A stretch of DNA of 64,000 nt. Origin: Stenotrophomonas sp. SY1 (GTDB lineage: Bacteria > Pseudomonadota > Gammaproteobacteria > Xanthomonadales > Xanthomonadaceae). This document shows, one piece after another, positions 46,121 through 57,918 of the stretch; the stretch's first letter is position 1, and each line of letters begins with the position of its first letter. A program made the translations under genes and the position numbers. The notes beneath the pieces are model-generated. The model had not been told where the DNA came from. It saw nothing but the letters and a program-made list of their open reading frames with translations, and did no database searches. The stretch lies in the NCBI RefSeq assembly GCF_021202945.1, contig NZ_JAJOYR010000001.1:2089543-2153542 (forward strand), read 5' to 3'.

Positions 46121-46461
46121 CGCGGAAGAACCAGCCTGGTACATCCGCAGCGGGCGTCGGATTCAATGGGTGGGTGCAACACGCTTGGATCTGCCTGCAG
46201 GCAGCCGACGTGTTGCTGCCCACGCACTGGGCAGGCGCCCATCGTCACTACGCGCCGGTGGTGATTCGGCGCGACCATGCTTGTGCTGCGGGAAGAGCCG
46301 ATCCTGTGCGGGCCGGCCACGTTGATGCGCGCGATTCGTCGGCGACAGCTGGGCCGCCGCGGATTGCCATCCAGCGGCTATCCGCGGTGGGTTCGCCTTC
46401 GTGTGTTCTGCCGGCGACCGACGGCGGCGAATACCCTTGCCGAGTTCACCACGCGTGCCAC
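46121..46461. other. Gap between convergent sulfatase genes, nothing recognised
   Basis: These 341 bp separate two convergent sulfatase genes. I see no convincing gene, no REP or SMAG element and no clear T-tailed terminator. It may be decayed coding sequence. Confidence 0.5.
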
Positions 46462-48852
46462 CTACGCCTTTGCCGATCTCCGTCGTGCCGCTGTCTTTTT
46501 GCTGGGGGCCACGGGTTTGCCTGCTGGCGCGCCGGCCGTCTTGCCCAGCCGGATCTGGACCTGCGTGATGCTGCCGGTGTACGCGAACGGAAGATCGTAG
46601 GTGAAATCGATCGGCGACCCGATATCCATGCCGATGTCCAGGCCTTCGCCGAGCGAGAACTGGGCGGGCACGGTGCGTTGGAGTCGGCCCTTGGCCAAGG
46701 CCTTGCCGTTGGCGCTGAGCGTGATCGTTCCGCCCTTGCCTATGCCTCCGCCGTCATACTTGAAGTCGACGACCAGCTTCGTTTTGCCTGGTGGAAGCGC
46801 CTTGGTCGCGGCAACGGTGGTTCGTTCCTGCGACAGGAAGTTGTAGACAAACGTGGGCTTTCCATCGCGTAGATACAGGCGGTAACCGCCTTCCAGACCG
46901 CCATGGGTGACGATCATTCCCTCTGCGATGCCGGCCGGCACTTCGATGTCGGCAATGATGGTCCATGACTTGTTGAGCATCGGCGGCGAGGCTGCGTCCG
47001 GCACGGCGATCGTGCCGGGGTAGAAGGTGATCTCCTCGCGGCCCCGCACCAGGCTCGGTCTGCCCATGGCTTCGGAGTTGAAGCGTTCGGTGCCACGCCA
47101 GTCCAACGGCAGTACGTGGTACTTGGCCGCTTCAACCCACCAGGTGTCCTGCAGTTGGCGCAGCTTCTCCGGGTGCTTGCGGGCCAGGTCATTGGCCTGG
47201 GAGAAGTCCTCTTCGATGTTGTACAGCTCCCACGGTGCGGTGTCCGGATTCCACGTTGCCCGATTGGGGTCCCAGGGGACGAACGAAGGTGAGGAGGCCA
47301 TCCAGCCGTCATGGTAGAGGCCGCGGTTGCATCCCAGTTCAAAGTACTGGGTCTTGCGCGTCTCGGGAGCCTTGGCATCCCATAGCGCGGCGGCAAAGCT
47401 CGTGCCCTCGATGGGCTTCTGCTCCACGCCGTTGAGTACGCGCGGCGCGGTGATCCCGCACAACTCGTACAGGGTTGGAACCAGATCGATCGTATGCAGG
47501 AACTGGCTGCGCAACCCGCCCTTGTCCTTGATCCTGTCCGGCCAGGAAATGATCATCGGATTGCGTGTGCCGCCAAAGTGGGAGGCGACCTGTTTGGTCC
47601 ACTGGAACGGCGTGTTCATGGCGTGCGCCCACGCCGAAGGAAAGTGGTTGAAATGCTTCGGGCCGCCGAGTTCGTCGATGACCTTGATGTTGTCCTGCCA
47701 TTTCTCCTGAATGCCGTTGAAGAACAGGTTCTCGCACAGCGATCCTTCAAGGCCACCCTCGGCGCTGGCACCGTTGTCGCCGGCCAGGTAAATGAAGATC
47801 GTGTTCTCGCCGCCGGGAAGCGCGCGGCATGCATCGACAACGCGGCCAAGCTCGTGGTCGCAATGGGCGGCGTAGCCTGCAAAGATCTCCATCATCCGGG
47901 CATACAGACGCTTCTGGTCGGCGTTGAGGGAGCTCCAGGCGGGCAAGCCCTTGGAGCGGGTGGTGAGCTTGGCGTCCTTCGGCACGACGCCTAGTTTCTT
48001 CTGGCGTTGCAGCGTCAGCTCCCGGTACTTGTCCCAGCCGGCATCGAACTGGCCCTTGAACTTGTCGGCCCACTCGCTTCCGATGTGATGCGGGGCATGG
48101 GTGGCGCCGGTGGCCACATAGAGCATGTACGGGCGGGTGGCCGCCAGGCTCTTCACCTGACGCACCCAGGCGATGGCCTTGTCGGCGATATCGGTGGTGA
48201 GGTGATAGTCGGGATCGGGCGATTTCGGAACGAGGTTTCGGTTCTCGTACAGGATTGGATCCCAGTGGTTCATGTCTCCGGCGTTGAAACCATAGAAGTA
48301 GTCAAAGCCCAGCCCATTGGCCCAGCGGTCGAACGGCCCCGCCTGGCTCGTGTCCCACGGCGGGGTGTTGTGGTTCTTGCCGATCCAGGCGGTCATATAG
48401 CCGTTCTGGCGCAGCACTTCGCCGATGGTCCCGCAGCTCTTGGGCAGCACGCAGGTGTAACCGTCATAACCGGTGGCGATCTCGGTGATGCCGGCAAAGG
48501 AGGTCGAATGATGATTTCGGCCCGTGATCAACGCAGCGCGGGTCGGACTGCACAGCGCGGTGGTATGGAATCGATTGAAGCGCAGGCCTTCTGCGGCAAG
48601 TCTGTCCATCGTCGGTGATGGAATGCCACCGCCGAAGGTTCCGTACTGACCGAAGCCACAGTCGTCGATCAACAGCAGAACGATATTGGGTGCACCTTCG
48701 GGTGCGGCAATCGGCTGCGGAAACTGGGGTGGATCGGACTCCAGGTACGTTCGGCCGACCTCGCCGGAAAATGCGAAGTCCGGGCGCGGAAGTATGTTCG
48801 GCGTACCGGCGCAGGGCGCGCCCGAGTTTGTCTGTGGTTTCCTGCGTGCCAT
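46462..48852 (-). CDS. Arylsulfatase B of the cluster (Cys-type sulfatase)
   Basis: A 796-residue paralogue of the neighbouring sulfatases and the only one on the minus strand. Motifs: D63-D64 (LLIDDCGFG), C101-S-P-T-R105 (formylglycine site), GKNHNTPPW, GATHAPHH, LAGDNGASAEGG, and TKQVASHFGGTRNP. C-terminal beta-rich domain with IVTHGGLEGGYRLYLRDGK and YDLPFAYTGSITQVQIRLG, then a Lys/Arg/Ala-rich tail (about 25 residues) the others lack. The second Ca-site residue next to the first pair is Cys (DDCGFG) instead of Val or Thr. No signal peptide. AAGG precedes the ATG. Closest to sulfatase A by shared motifs. Substrate unknown. Confidence 0.92.
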   Translation of the reverse strand: MARRKPQTNSGAPCAGTPNILPRPDFAFSGEVGRTYLESDPPQFPQPIAAPEGAPNIVLLLIDDCGFGQYGTFGGGIPSPTMDRLAAEGLRFNRFHTTALCSPTRAALITGRNHHSTSFAGITEIATGYDGYTCVLPKSCGTIGEVLRQNGYMTAWIGKNHNTPPWDTSQAGPFDRWANGLGFDYFYGFNAGDMNHWDPILYENRNLVPKSPDPDYHLTTDIADKAIAWVRQVKSLAATRPYMLYVATGATHAPHHIGSEWADKFKGQFDAGWDKYRELTLQRQKKLGVVPKDAKLTTRSKGLPAWSSLNADQKRLYARMMEIFAGYAAHCDHELGRVVDACRALPGGENTIFIYLAGDNGASAEGGLEGSLCENLFFNGIQEKWQDNIKVIDELGGPKHFNHFPSAWAHAMNTPFQWTKQVASHFGGTRNPMIISWPDRIKDKGGLRSQFLHTIDLVPTLYELCGITAPRVLNGVEQKPIEGTSFAAALWDAKAPETRKTQYFELGCNRGLYHDGWMASSPSFVPWDPNRATWNPDTAPWELYNIEEDFSQANDLARKHPEKLRQLQDTWWVEAAKYHVLPLDWRGTERFNSEAMGRPSLVRGREEITFYPGTIAVPDAASPPMLNKSWTIIADIEVPAGIAEGMIVTHGGLEGGYRLYLRDGKPTFVYNFLSQERTTVAATKALPPGKTKLVVDFKYDGGGIGKGGTITLSANGKALAKGRLQRTVPAQFSLGEGLDIGMDIGSPIDFTYDLPFAYTGSITQVQIRLGKTAGAPAGKPVAPSKKTAARRRSAKA

Positions 48853-49329
48853 GTCCTTACCTCGTCTTGAGCCAGATCAGCAGCGAGGGCCGCGATGGAC
48901 GCGCTCCCATTCGCCATGCAACAGCGGGAGATGCAGTGCCGGGAAACCCGATGCCGGACAGGTGTTCGGCGAGTCCGTCAACGTTCGAACTGCCGTCAAA
49001 TATCTCCACGCCACTTTGATGTGTCTACGGAAAAACGACCGATGCGACCTAAGTAGAAATACCGTTCATCCGTTTGCCATGAACGCAGCGTGGCAGCAGT
49101 CGATCAGTTTCCGGCTGTCATTGCCGTTGTGCGCAACGTGCGGACCGGGAGCAGGGTTTGGACGACTGTCGAACGGAAGGCTGCGTGCTGCCACGCGGCA
49201 TGTGCCGACCCATCTGCGGGCAACGGAGATGATGGCCTTGATGTGGAATCGAGGCAGTAGAAATACGGAGGATTGTGTGCGCGGCAGAACGCATACTTCT
49301 GCGCAGAGTCAGCAACCGCTGGAGCTGCA
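48853..49329. promoter_or_regulatory. Divergent control region between sulfatases B and C
   Basis: A 477-bp gap between divergent genes that must hold both promoters. The one repeated feature I see is an 11-bp direct repeat, AGTAGAAATAC, at 49052-49062 and 49256-49266; the second copy ends 63 bp before the start of sulfatase C. No gene is supported in the gap. Confidence 0.45.
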
Positions 49330-51684
49330 ATGACGCTCAAGGAATATCGGCCGGGAACGCGCTTCCCAGGCATCGTCGGTCGCACACCGGACGTCTCCTC
49401 ACCGGCCTGGCCGGAGATGGTGCGCACGCGCGAGGGCGCTCCGAATGTTCTTTTCATCGTGCTCGACGACACGGGCTACGGTCATCTTGGCTGCTACGGA
49501 AGCCCGATCAGGACGCCGAACATCGATGCACTTGCCGGTGACGGGCTCCTGTACAACAACATGCACACGACTGCGCTGTGTTCGCCGTCGCGCTCGTGCA
49601 TGCTCACGGGGCGCAACCATCATTCCAACCACATGGGTTGCCTGTCCAACGGTTCAACGGGGTTTCCGGGCACTGATGGCTACATGCCGTTCGAGAACGG
49701 CATGCTGTCGGAAATACTCAAGCAGGCCGGCTACAACACGTACTGCGTCGGCAAGTGGCATCTTTCACCCGAGGAAACCAACACCGCCGCCGGTCCGTAC
49801 GAACGTTGGCCACTTGGTCGTGGGTTCGAGCGCTATTACGGCTTTCTTGGCGGGGATACCCATCAGTACTATCCAGAGCTCGTGTACGACAACCACCAGG
49901 TCGAAGCACCGGCGAGCCCGGAGCAGGGCTATCACCTGACGCCGGATCTGCTTGAGAAGGCGAAATCCTTCATAGCCGACGCCAAGCAGATCGCACCGCA
50001 GAAGCCGTTCTTCTGCTATTTCGCCCTTGGCGCGATGCACTCGCCACATCACGTGCCCAAACAATGGGCTGACCGTTACAAAGGGGCTTTCGACGAGGGC
50101 TGGCAGGCCTATCGCAGGGAAGTGTTCGAGCGACAGAAAGCGTTGGGCATCATACCTGCTGAAACCGAACTTCCCGCCGACGATCCGGACGTGCAGCAGT
50201 GGAACTCACTTCCGGACGACGAGCGACGCCTGTACGCGCGGATGATGGAGGTATTTGCAGGGTTTCTGGAGCATACCGATCATCACATCGGCGAACTCGT
50301 CGCCTTCCTGAAAGAGATAGGCGAGTACGACAACACGTTGATCATGGTCGTCTCCGACAATGGCTCCAGCGCGGAGGGAGGGCCCACCGGATCGGTGAAC
50401 GAATGCCGGTTCTTCAACAACGTCGCCGATACCGTGGAGGATGGTCTCAAACATATCGACGAGATCGGCGGACCCACGACGTTCAATCATTTCCCTTGGG
50501 GGTGGACCCATGCCGGCAACACGCCGTTCCGGCGCTGGAAACGCGAGACCTACCGCGGCGGCAGTTCCGATCCCTTCATCATCACCTGGCCGGACGGCAT
50601 CAAGGCCAAAGGCGAGATTCGCCGGCAGTATTGCCATCTCATCGACATGGTCCCAACGGCGCTGGATGCGCTAGGCATCGAAGCGCCCGCGTCGTTGCGC
50701 GGCGTCACCCAATCGCAGATGGAGGGTGTGAGCCTGTTGCCGACCTTCAACGATGGCAATGCGGCCGAAGTTCACCTGACGCAGTACTTCGAGATGCTCG
50801 GTCACCGCTCGATCTATCACCAGGGTTGGCGCGCCGTCTGCCCGTGGCCGGGGACATCGTTCAAGGAATCCGGCCGCACGTTCGGTGCCGAGATCACCCA
50901 CGAAATGCTGGATGAACTCGACGCGCATGGATGGGAGCTGTATCACCTGGAGCGCGATTTCTCCGAGGCGCGGAATGTTGCGGGCGAGAATCCCGAACGC
51001 CTCGTCTCAACGATCGGTACGTGGTACGTCGAGGCCGGGAAGTACAACGTCCTGCCCATCGACAGTCGCGGCACCCAGCGTATCGCGCTTGAACGTCCCA
51101 AGGTGGCGGAGAACCTGCAGCGCTACGTCCTGTATCCGCATACGCAGGGAATTGTTGCAGCGGCAGCGCCCAAAACACTCAATCGCCCCCACAGTTTTGT
51201 TGCTGAAGTGGATATCCCGGACGGTGGCGCCGATGGCGTGTTGCTCAGCTTCGGCGGCAATGACGGCGGTTTCACTTTTTTTGTCCAGGACAACCGCCTG
51301 TGTTATCTGCACAACTACCTGGCATTGGACTACTTCTACGTTAAAGCTGACGATCCGCTACCCGCTGGCCGGCATCTGCTGGGCATGCAGTTCGAGCCAA
51401 CCGGAAAGCCTGACATCGCCAATGGAAAGGGAGTGCCCGCGCGCGTCACCCTGCTGCTGGACGGCACGGCAATTGGTAGTGGCAGCCTGCCGCATACCGT
51501 GCCGATTCGGCTGGGGCAGGGTGGCGCCATGCTGGTCGGTCAGGACAGCGGCGCGCCAGTGAACCCGGAGTACGCGCCGCCGTTCCGTTATACCGGCAGG
51601 CTGGAAAGGGTCATCGTTGACGTGAGCGGTGAAGCGACCATTGACCAGCAGGCCGAGATGAAGGCTTACCTGCGCAAGCAATAG
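49330..51684 (+). CDS. Arylsulfatase C of the cluster (Cys-type, divergent subtype)
   Basis: A 784-residue sulfatase of the same overall plan but another subtype. D46-D47 (VLDDTGYGHLGCYG), C84-S-P-S-R88, GKWHLSPEE (the GKWH form rather than GKNH), GAMHSPHH, VSDNGSSAEGG. Where the other three have VASHxGGTRN, it has KRETYRGGSSDP, so the substrate-side loop differs. C-terminal beta-rich domain: LLSFGGNDGGFTFFVQDN and PPFRYTGRLERVIVD. No signal peptide. ATG 49330 has GGAG 6 nt upstream; an in-frame upstream start would only add a Cys/Ala-rich stretch. It precedes sulfatase D by 42 nt, so these two form an operon. Confidence 0.92.
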   Translation: MTLKEYRPGTRFPGIVGRTPDVSSPAWPEMVRTREGAPNVLFIVLDDTGYGHLGCYGSPIRTPNIDALAGDGLLYNNMHTTALCSPSRSCMLTGRNHHSNHMGCLSNGSTGFPGTDGYMPFENGMLSEILKQAGYNTYCVGKWHLSPEETNTAAGPYERWPLGRGFERYYGFLGGDTHQYYPELVYDNHQVEAPASPEQGYHLTPDLLEKAKSFIADAKQIAPQKPFFCYFALGAMHSPHHVPKQWADRYKGAFDEGWQAYRREVFERQKALGIIPAETELPADDPDVQQWNSLPDDERRLYARMMEVFAGFLEHTDHHIGELVAFLKEIGEYDNTLIMVVSDNGSSAEGGPTGSVNECRFFNNVADTVEDGLKHIDEIGGPTTFNHFPWGWTHAGNTPFRRWKRETYRGGSSDPFIITWPDGIKAKGEIRRQYCHLIDMVPTALDALGIEAPASLRGVTQSQMEGVSLLPTFNDGNAAEVHLTQYFEMLGHRSIYHQGWRAVCPWPGTSFKESGRTFGAEITHEMLDELDAHGWELYHLERDFSEARNVAGENPERLVSTIGTWYVEAGKYNVLPIDSRGTQRIALERPKVAENLQRYVLYPHTQGIVAAAAPKTLNRPHSFVAEVDIPDGGADGVLLSFGGNDGGFTFFVQDNRLCYLHNYLALDYFYVKADDPLPAGRHLLGMQFEPTGKPDIANGKGVPARVTLLLDGTAIGSGSLPHTVPIRLGQGGAMLVGQDSGAPVNPEYAPPFRYTGRLERVIVDVSGEATIDQQAEMKAYLRKQ

Positions 51685-51726
51685 CACCAACGGGACGATC
51701 CGCGCCAATTGCCTACAGGAGTGCTT

Positions 51727-54042
51727 ATGCCGTACGGGACATCTTCCATTGGCGCGATACTGCCGTTTCCCGCCGAGCCCAGTGCCAGCACCGCCGGTTA
51801 CACGCTGGCCGAATCCACGCATCTTCGCCGCACGCAGCCGCGCCGGCTGCCGGACAATGCTCCGAATGTACTGATCGTGCTGCTTGACGATGTTGGCTTT
51901 GGCTTGTCCGACACGGTGGGCGGCGAAGTGCATACGCCCAGTTTCAGTCGCGTGGTGGAGGCCGGGCTGGGCTACAACTGCTTCCATACCACGTCGATCT
52001 GCTCGCCCACGCGTGCGGCTCTACTCACGGGGCGCAATCATCATCGTGTCCACTCCGGCACCATCGCCGAGCGGGCGGTGGATTGGGATGGCTACACAGG
52101 GGTGATCGGCAAGGACACCGCGACGCTGGCCGAGGTTCTTCGGCACTACGGCTACAAGACCGCGGCGTTCGGCAAGTGGCACAACTCTCCGGCCAATCAG
52201 ACCACCGCAATGGGGCCTTTCGACCGCTGGCCAACAGGGCACGGCTTTGACCACTTCTACGGCTTCATCGCGGGTGAGACTTCGCAATGGGAGCCACGGT
52301 TGTATGAGAACACCAATCCGATAGAACCGCCGCAGGACGAGCAGTACCACCTGTCCTCGGACCTGGCAGACAAGGCGATAGGTTGGTTGCGCCGTCATGA
52401 GGCCTTTGCCCCCGATGCGCCGTTTCTACTGTACTGGGCGCCGGGTGCTGCCCATGGGCCGCATCACATTTTCAAGGAGTGGGCAGATCGCTATCAGGGT
52501 CGGTTCGACGATGGCTGGGATGCGTATCGCGAACGGGTGTTCAAGCGTCAGAAGGAGAGGGGTTGGATCCCGCCTGATGCGGCGTTGACGCCGCGCGCCG
52601 ACTCCATGCAGGGGTGGGACGAGATACCCGAGGCGCAGCGACCATTCCAGCGTCGCCTGATGGAGGTTTTTGCCGGCTTTCTGGAGCATGTGGATGCGCA
52701 GGTTGGCCGCTTGCTCGATGAGCTGGAGAGGTTGGGAAAGGCCGACAACACACTGGTGCTGTATGTCTTTGGGGACAATGGCTCCAGCGCTGAAGGGCAG
52801 CAGGGAAGCATCAGCGAATTGCTTGCGCAGAACGGCATAGCCAACACCATTGACGAGCAGCTGTCGGCACTCGACCTGCTCGGCGGCATCCCGGTGCTCG
52901 GCTCGCCCAAAACCGACAACATGTATCACGCCGGTTGGGCTTGGGCGGGCAATACGCCTTTCCATCACACCAAGCTGGTAGCCAGTCATTTCGGTGGAAC
53001 CCGCAATGCGATGGCCGTGTCCTGGCCAGCACGGATCAAGCCGGACAAACAATTGCGTTCGCAGTTCCACCATGTCAACGACATCGTGCCGACCATCTAC
53101 GAGGCCATCGGCATCACGGCGCCGGAAAGTGTCGATGGTTTTGTGCAGAAGCCGATGGATGGCGTCAGCTTCCTGTACACCTTCGACGATGCGCAGGTAT
53201 CGACCCGCAAGAGCGTGCAGTACTTCGAGAACAATGCGAGCCGTGGCATCTATGCCGAAGGCTGGTACGCCTGTGCTTTCGGGCCATTCGTGCCCTGGGA
53301 TACGCCCAGCACCGGGGAGCGACTGCGTCATTGGGACATGGCGACGGAACCCTGGGAACTTTACGATCTCACCCGTGACTTCAGTCAGGCCAATGATCTG
53401 GCCAGGGAGAATCCTGCGAAGCTCGAGGAGCTGAAGGCCCTGTTCAAGGAGGTCTCACGGGACAATCTGGTCTGGCCGGTCGGCGCCGGATTGTGGTTGA
53501 GGCTTCACCCCGAAGACCGGATCGCCTCGCCCTATACGAAGTGGCGTTTCGATGAGTCGGTGAACCGCATGCCCGAGTTCACCGCGCCCGGCCTGGGTAG
53601 TCAGGACAGTTCTGTCGAGATTGACCTGACTGCTGACGACCTCGCTTCCGGGGTGCTCTACGCCCTGGGGGGATTCTCCGGTGGCGTGAGTCTGTTTCTG
53701 GACGAGGGGATACTTGTCTACGAGTACAACATGTTGATCCTGGATCGCTTCCAGGCTCGAAGCAGTGTGCCGCTGAAGGCCGGAAGGCATGTAGTGAAGG
53801 TACAGACCCGGTTTGAATCAACCCGACCGATGGCGCCAGCGAGCGTCACCCTGCAGGTCGATGGCTGCACGGTTGCAGAGACCGTCGTCGCACGAACCGT
53901 TCCATTGGCCTTCACTGCCAGTGAGACGTTCGATGTGGGAGTGGACCTTGGGTCGCCGGTATCGCCGGACTATTACGATCGTCGCCCTTTCCGTTTCAGC
54001 GGGAAGATCCACAGCCTGACCGTCGAAGTATCCAGTGGGTGA
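51727..54042 (+). CDS. Arylsulfatase D of the cluster (Cys-type sulfatase)
   Basis: A 771-residue sulfatase, second of the C-D operon. D54-D55 (LLDDVGFGLSDT), C92-S-P-T-R96, GKWHNSPAN, GAAHGPHH, FGDNGSSAEGQ, and TKLVASHFGGTRNA. The C-terminal domain keeps YALGGFSGGVSLFLDEG and RPFRFSGKIHSLTVE. It mixes a GKWH box like sulfatase C with the VASHFGGTRN loop of A and B. No signal peptide. ATG 51727 is set by AGGAG 5 nt upstream. The substrate is unknown; likely an alkyl or aryl sulfate ester. Confidence 0.92.
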   Translation: MPYGTSSIGAILPFPAEPSASTAGYTLAESTHLRRTQPRRLPDNAPNVLIVLLDDVGFGLSDTVGGEVHTPSFSRVVEAGLGYNCFHTTSICSPTRAALLTGRNHHRVHSGTIAERAVDWDGYTGVIGKDTATLAEVLRHYGYKTAAFGKWHNSPANQTTAMGPFDRWPTGHGFDHFYGFIAGETSQWEPRLYENTNPIEPPQDEQYHLSSDLADKAIGWLRRHEAFAPDAPFLLYWAPGAAHGPHHIFKEWADRYQGRFDDGWDAYRERVFKRQKERGWIPPDAALTPRADSMQGWDEIPEAQRPFQRRLMEVFAGFLEHVDAQVGRLLDELERLGKADNTLVLYVFGDNGSSAEGQQGSISELLAQNGIANTIDEQLSALDLLGGIPVLGSPKTDNMYHAGWAWAGNTPFHHTKLVASHFGGTRNAMAVSWPARIKPDKQLRSQFHHVNDIVPTIYEAIGITAPESVDGFVQKPMDGVSFLYTFDDAQVSTRKSVQYFENNASRGIYAEGWYACAFGPFVPWDTPSTGERLRHWDMATEPWELYDLTRDFSQANDLARENPAKLEELKALFKEVSRDNLVWPVGAGLWLRLHPEDRIASPYTKWRFDESVNRMPEFTAPGLGSQDSSVEIDLTADDLASGVLYALGGFSGGVSLFLDEGILVYEYNMLILDRFQARSSVPLKAGRHVVKVQTRFESTRPMAPASVTLQVDGCTVAETVVARTVPLAFTASETFDVGVDLGSPVSPDYYDRRPFRFSGKIHSLTVEVSSG

Positions 54043-54468
54043 GCAACCCGCAGCGAACTGAAGCCTTGGTCTGGGCATGGCTCTGGAGCAGGGGGGGGCA
54101 GTTGGTTCGGGCACGGCAATGATCCCGAAGTTTCATGGAGATCCTTTCGGTGACGCCCAAGGGAGCATTTCAGTTCCGCGGCGCCAGCGGCGAACTCGGG
54201 AAACCTGTTGCTTGGCACGATGCCGCGCGCCGGACATGAGCCTGGGTGTAGTTGTCGCCATGATCCAGTCCCAGACAGGGGCCGCCGGGACAGACTCCTG
54301 CCATGCAGGCCGGAAGTCCGGGGGCGACCGTCAAGAGCTATGTGGATGTCCTGTACATGAAGATGAATGGAAGCCCCGATGGGCGCATTGCCATCATGTC
54401 GGCATCGCATCGTGCTGTTTATCCTTGCCCGGCACCCACACGGCCGAGCGGCCCCGAAGGAGATTCAG
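54043..54468. other. Gap after the sulfatase cluster, nothing recognised
   Basis: 426 bp with no supported gene and no repeat of the families seen elsewhere. It contains a run of eight G (54091-54098). The last 50 bp hold the ribosome site of the OmpA-like gene. Confidence 0.5.
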
Positions 54469-55167
54469 ATGACCACCCGTACTGCAGTTCGCAACATTTC
54501 CCTTGGCCTGGTGGCAGCTGCCGTTCTTTCGGCCTGCGCCACCGGTGGTTCGTATGTGCAGAGCGATCAGTATGGCAATCCGAGCCAGCAGCAGAACAAG
54601 ACCGGCAAGAGCGCGCTGATTGGTACCGCCATCGGTGTGGCCGCCGGCCTGCTCAGCGGCGGTGACGCCACCGAGCGCCGCCAGCGTGCGATGGTTGGCG
54701 CCGGTATCGGTGCACTGGGTGGCGCGGCCATCGGCAACTACCAGGACCGTCAGGAACGCGCACTGCGCGAGCGTACCGCCAATACCGGCATCGACGTGCA
54801 GCGCGAGGGTGACAACATCACCCTGAACCTGCCTGACGGCATCACCTTCGATTTCAACAAGACCACCCTCAAGCCGCAGTTCTACAGCGCGCTCAATGGC
54901 GTGGCCAGCACGCTGAGCGAGTACAACCAGACCATGATTGAAGTGGTTGGCCACACCGACAGCATCGGCAGCGACGCGGTCAACAACCGCATTTCCAAGG
55001 AGCGCGCCGACGCCGTGGCGGCCTACCTGAGCGCGCAGGGCGTGCAGCGCGAGCGCATTGAAACGTTGGGCGCCGGCAAGTCGTATCCGATTGCCGACAA
55101 CAGCACCGATGCGGGCCGCGCGCAGAACCGTCGCGTGGAAATCCGCGTGATTCCGCTGCGCAGCTGA
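54469..55167 (+). CDS. OmpA-family outer-membrane lipoprotein with glycine zipper
   Basis: A 232-residue lipoprotein: lipobox VLSAC (lipidated Cys near residue 23), a glycine-zipper segment (SALIGTAIGVAAGLLSGG and MVGAGIGALGGAAIG), and a C-terminal OmpA-like peptidoglycan-binding domain (about 110-230) with DFNKTTLKPQFYSAL, VVGHTDSIGSDAVNNRISKE and the closing NRRVEIRVIP. This is the YiaD-like layout, tethering the outer membrane to peptidoglycan. GAAGGAG precedes the ATG and a strong terminator follows. Monocistronic. Confidence 0.93.
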   Translation: MTTRTAVRNISLGLVAAAVLSACATGGSYVQSDQYGNPSQQQNKTGKSALIGTAIGVAAGLLSGGDATERRQRAMVGAGIGALGGAAIGNYQDRQERALRERTANTGIDVQREGDNITLNLPDGITFDFNKTTLKPQFYSALNGVASTLSEYNQTMIEVVGHTDSIGSDAVNNRISKERADAVAAYLSAQGVQRERIETLGAGKSYPIADNSTDAGRAQNRRVEIRVIPLRS

Positions 55168-55190
55168 TTGCCAGTTTGATCTTGCTGCAC

Positions 55191-55222
55191 GACAAGGGCC
55201 GCGAAAGCGGCCCTTGTCTGTT
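55191..55222 (+). terminator. Terminator of the OmpA-like gene
   Basis: A perfect 12-bp stem GACAAGGGCCGC / GCGGCCCTTGTC with a GAAA loop, followed by TGTT. Confidence 0.82.
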
Positions 55223-55265
55223 ATGGACGCGGTAGAAGTGCCTTGTGCGAGGAAGGCGACGGCGC

Positions 55266-55389
55266 TGTAGGAGCGGCGTCAGCCGCGAAACTCATGGCGT
55301 TGGAAGCGTCCTGCTGGCGGCAATCCTGGGATTGCGTTTCGCGCTGTTGCTTCAACACCACCAGCTTCGCGGCTTATGCCGCTCCTACA
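55266..55389. repeat. Short interspersed element, copy 5
   Basis: A 124-bp unit with left end TGTAGGAGCGGCGTCAGCCG and inverted right end CGGCTTATGCCGCTCCTACA, in the gap between two convergent genes (OmpA-like and hutU). Confidence 0.8.
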
Positions 55390-55399
55390 GCGGCCGTGA

Positions 55400-57063
<1,664 letters not shown>

Positions 57064-57067
<4 letters not shown>

Positions 57068-57918
57068 GCATTTCTCCGGGAAGCAAAATCGAGGCAGGCG
57101 CGAAGTACCTGTTGCAAGGTGTTGCGCACCGGTGTGGCGTGATCGGGGTTGTAAGGCGTGGGCCAGCTGTGTTCGTCCACATCGCTGGGGGCGGGCTCGT
57201 GCATGTAGCCACGGCAGCCCAGTTCCATCTGCAGGGTGTGCACGCCACCGGCGGTGTCGCTGTAATGGCGGGTGATCCAACCGCCCTTGAAGCGGCCATT
57301 GCGGACGTGGCCCAGCCCACTCATCGCGCAGAGGTTTTCCACCACGTCGGTGAGGGCGTTGTCGCAGGAGGTATCCGGTGCCCCGCTGGGGCCAGCGCTG
57401 CCAATGTTGAACTGCGGCAGTTCGCCCTCGAACAGATGCGGGATCAGCGAGCGGATCGAGTGCGCGTCGTAGACAACGACCGTATCGTGCTGTTCGCGCA
57501 AGCGGGCGATTTCCTCACTCAGCGCGGCGTGATACGGATCGAACCAGGTCTGCCGACGGCGCTGGATTTCTGCATCGTCCGGCGCATGGCCGTCGCGGTA
57601 CAGCGGCTGGTTGTCGAAGGTGGTGGTCGGGCACAGGCCGGTGGTGTTCTGGCCGGGGTACAAAGATGCGCCGGACGGATCGCGATTGACGTCGATCACC
57701 GAACGGGAAACGGCGGTGCGCACGGTGGTCGCGCCGAGCTCCTGGGCTGCGAACGCATACAGCTCATGCACCCACCAGTCGGTATCGCGACGGGCCAGCC
57801 ACGGCGAGACGAAGTGACCGACGAGTTCGTCGGGCAACTCGGTGCCGGTGTGCGGGAAGCTGACGATCAACGGGGCATCGCCGCGGTGAATCTGCAGCCA
57901 GTCAGGCGAGTGGGTCAT
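57064..57918 (-). CDS. hutG: N-formylglutamate deformylase
   Basis: A 284-residue enzyme for the last hut step, N-formylglutamate to glutamate plus formate. Family blocks: [17 protein letters not shown] near the N-terminus, [48 protein letters not shown], and [11 protein letters not shown]. This is the formyl-hydrolase HutG, not the formimidoylglutamase of the four-step pathway, which fits the presence of hutF. Start is ATG 57918 (GGAG 6 nt upstream). Translationally coupled to hutU by a 4-nt overlap. Confidence 0.95.

Noticed and set aside
46174..46872. A plus-strand frame in the gap between the convergent sulfatases
   Set aside because: More than half overlaps sulfatase B antisense, there is no ribosome site, and no recognisable sequence.
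54091..54098. A run of eight G as a possible phase-variation tract
   Set aside because: It is in a non-coding gap, over 370 bp from the next start codon and outside any promoter I can place.
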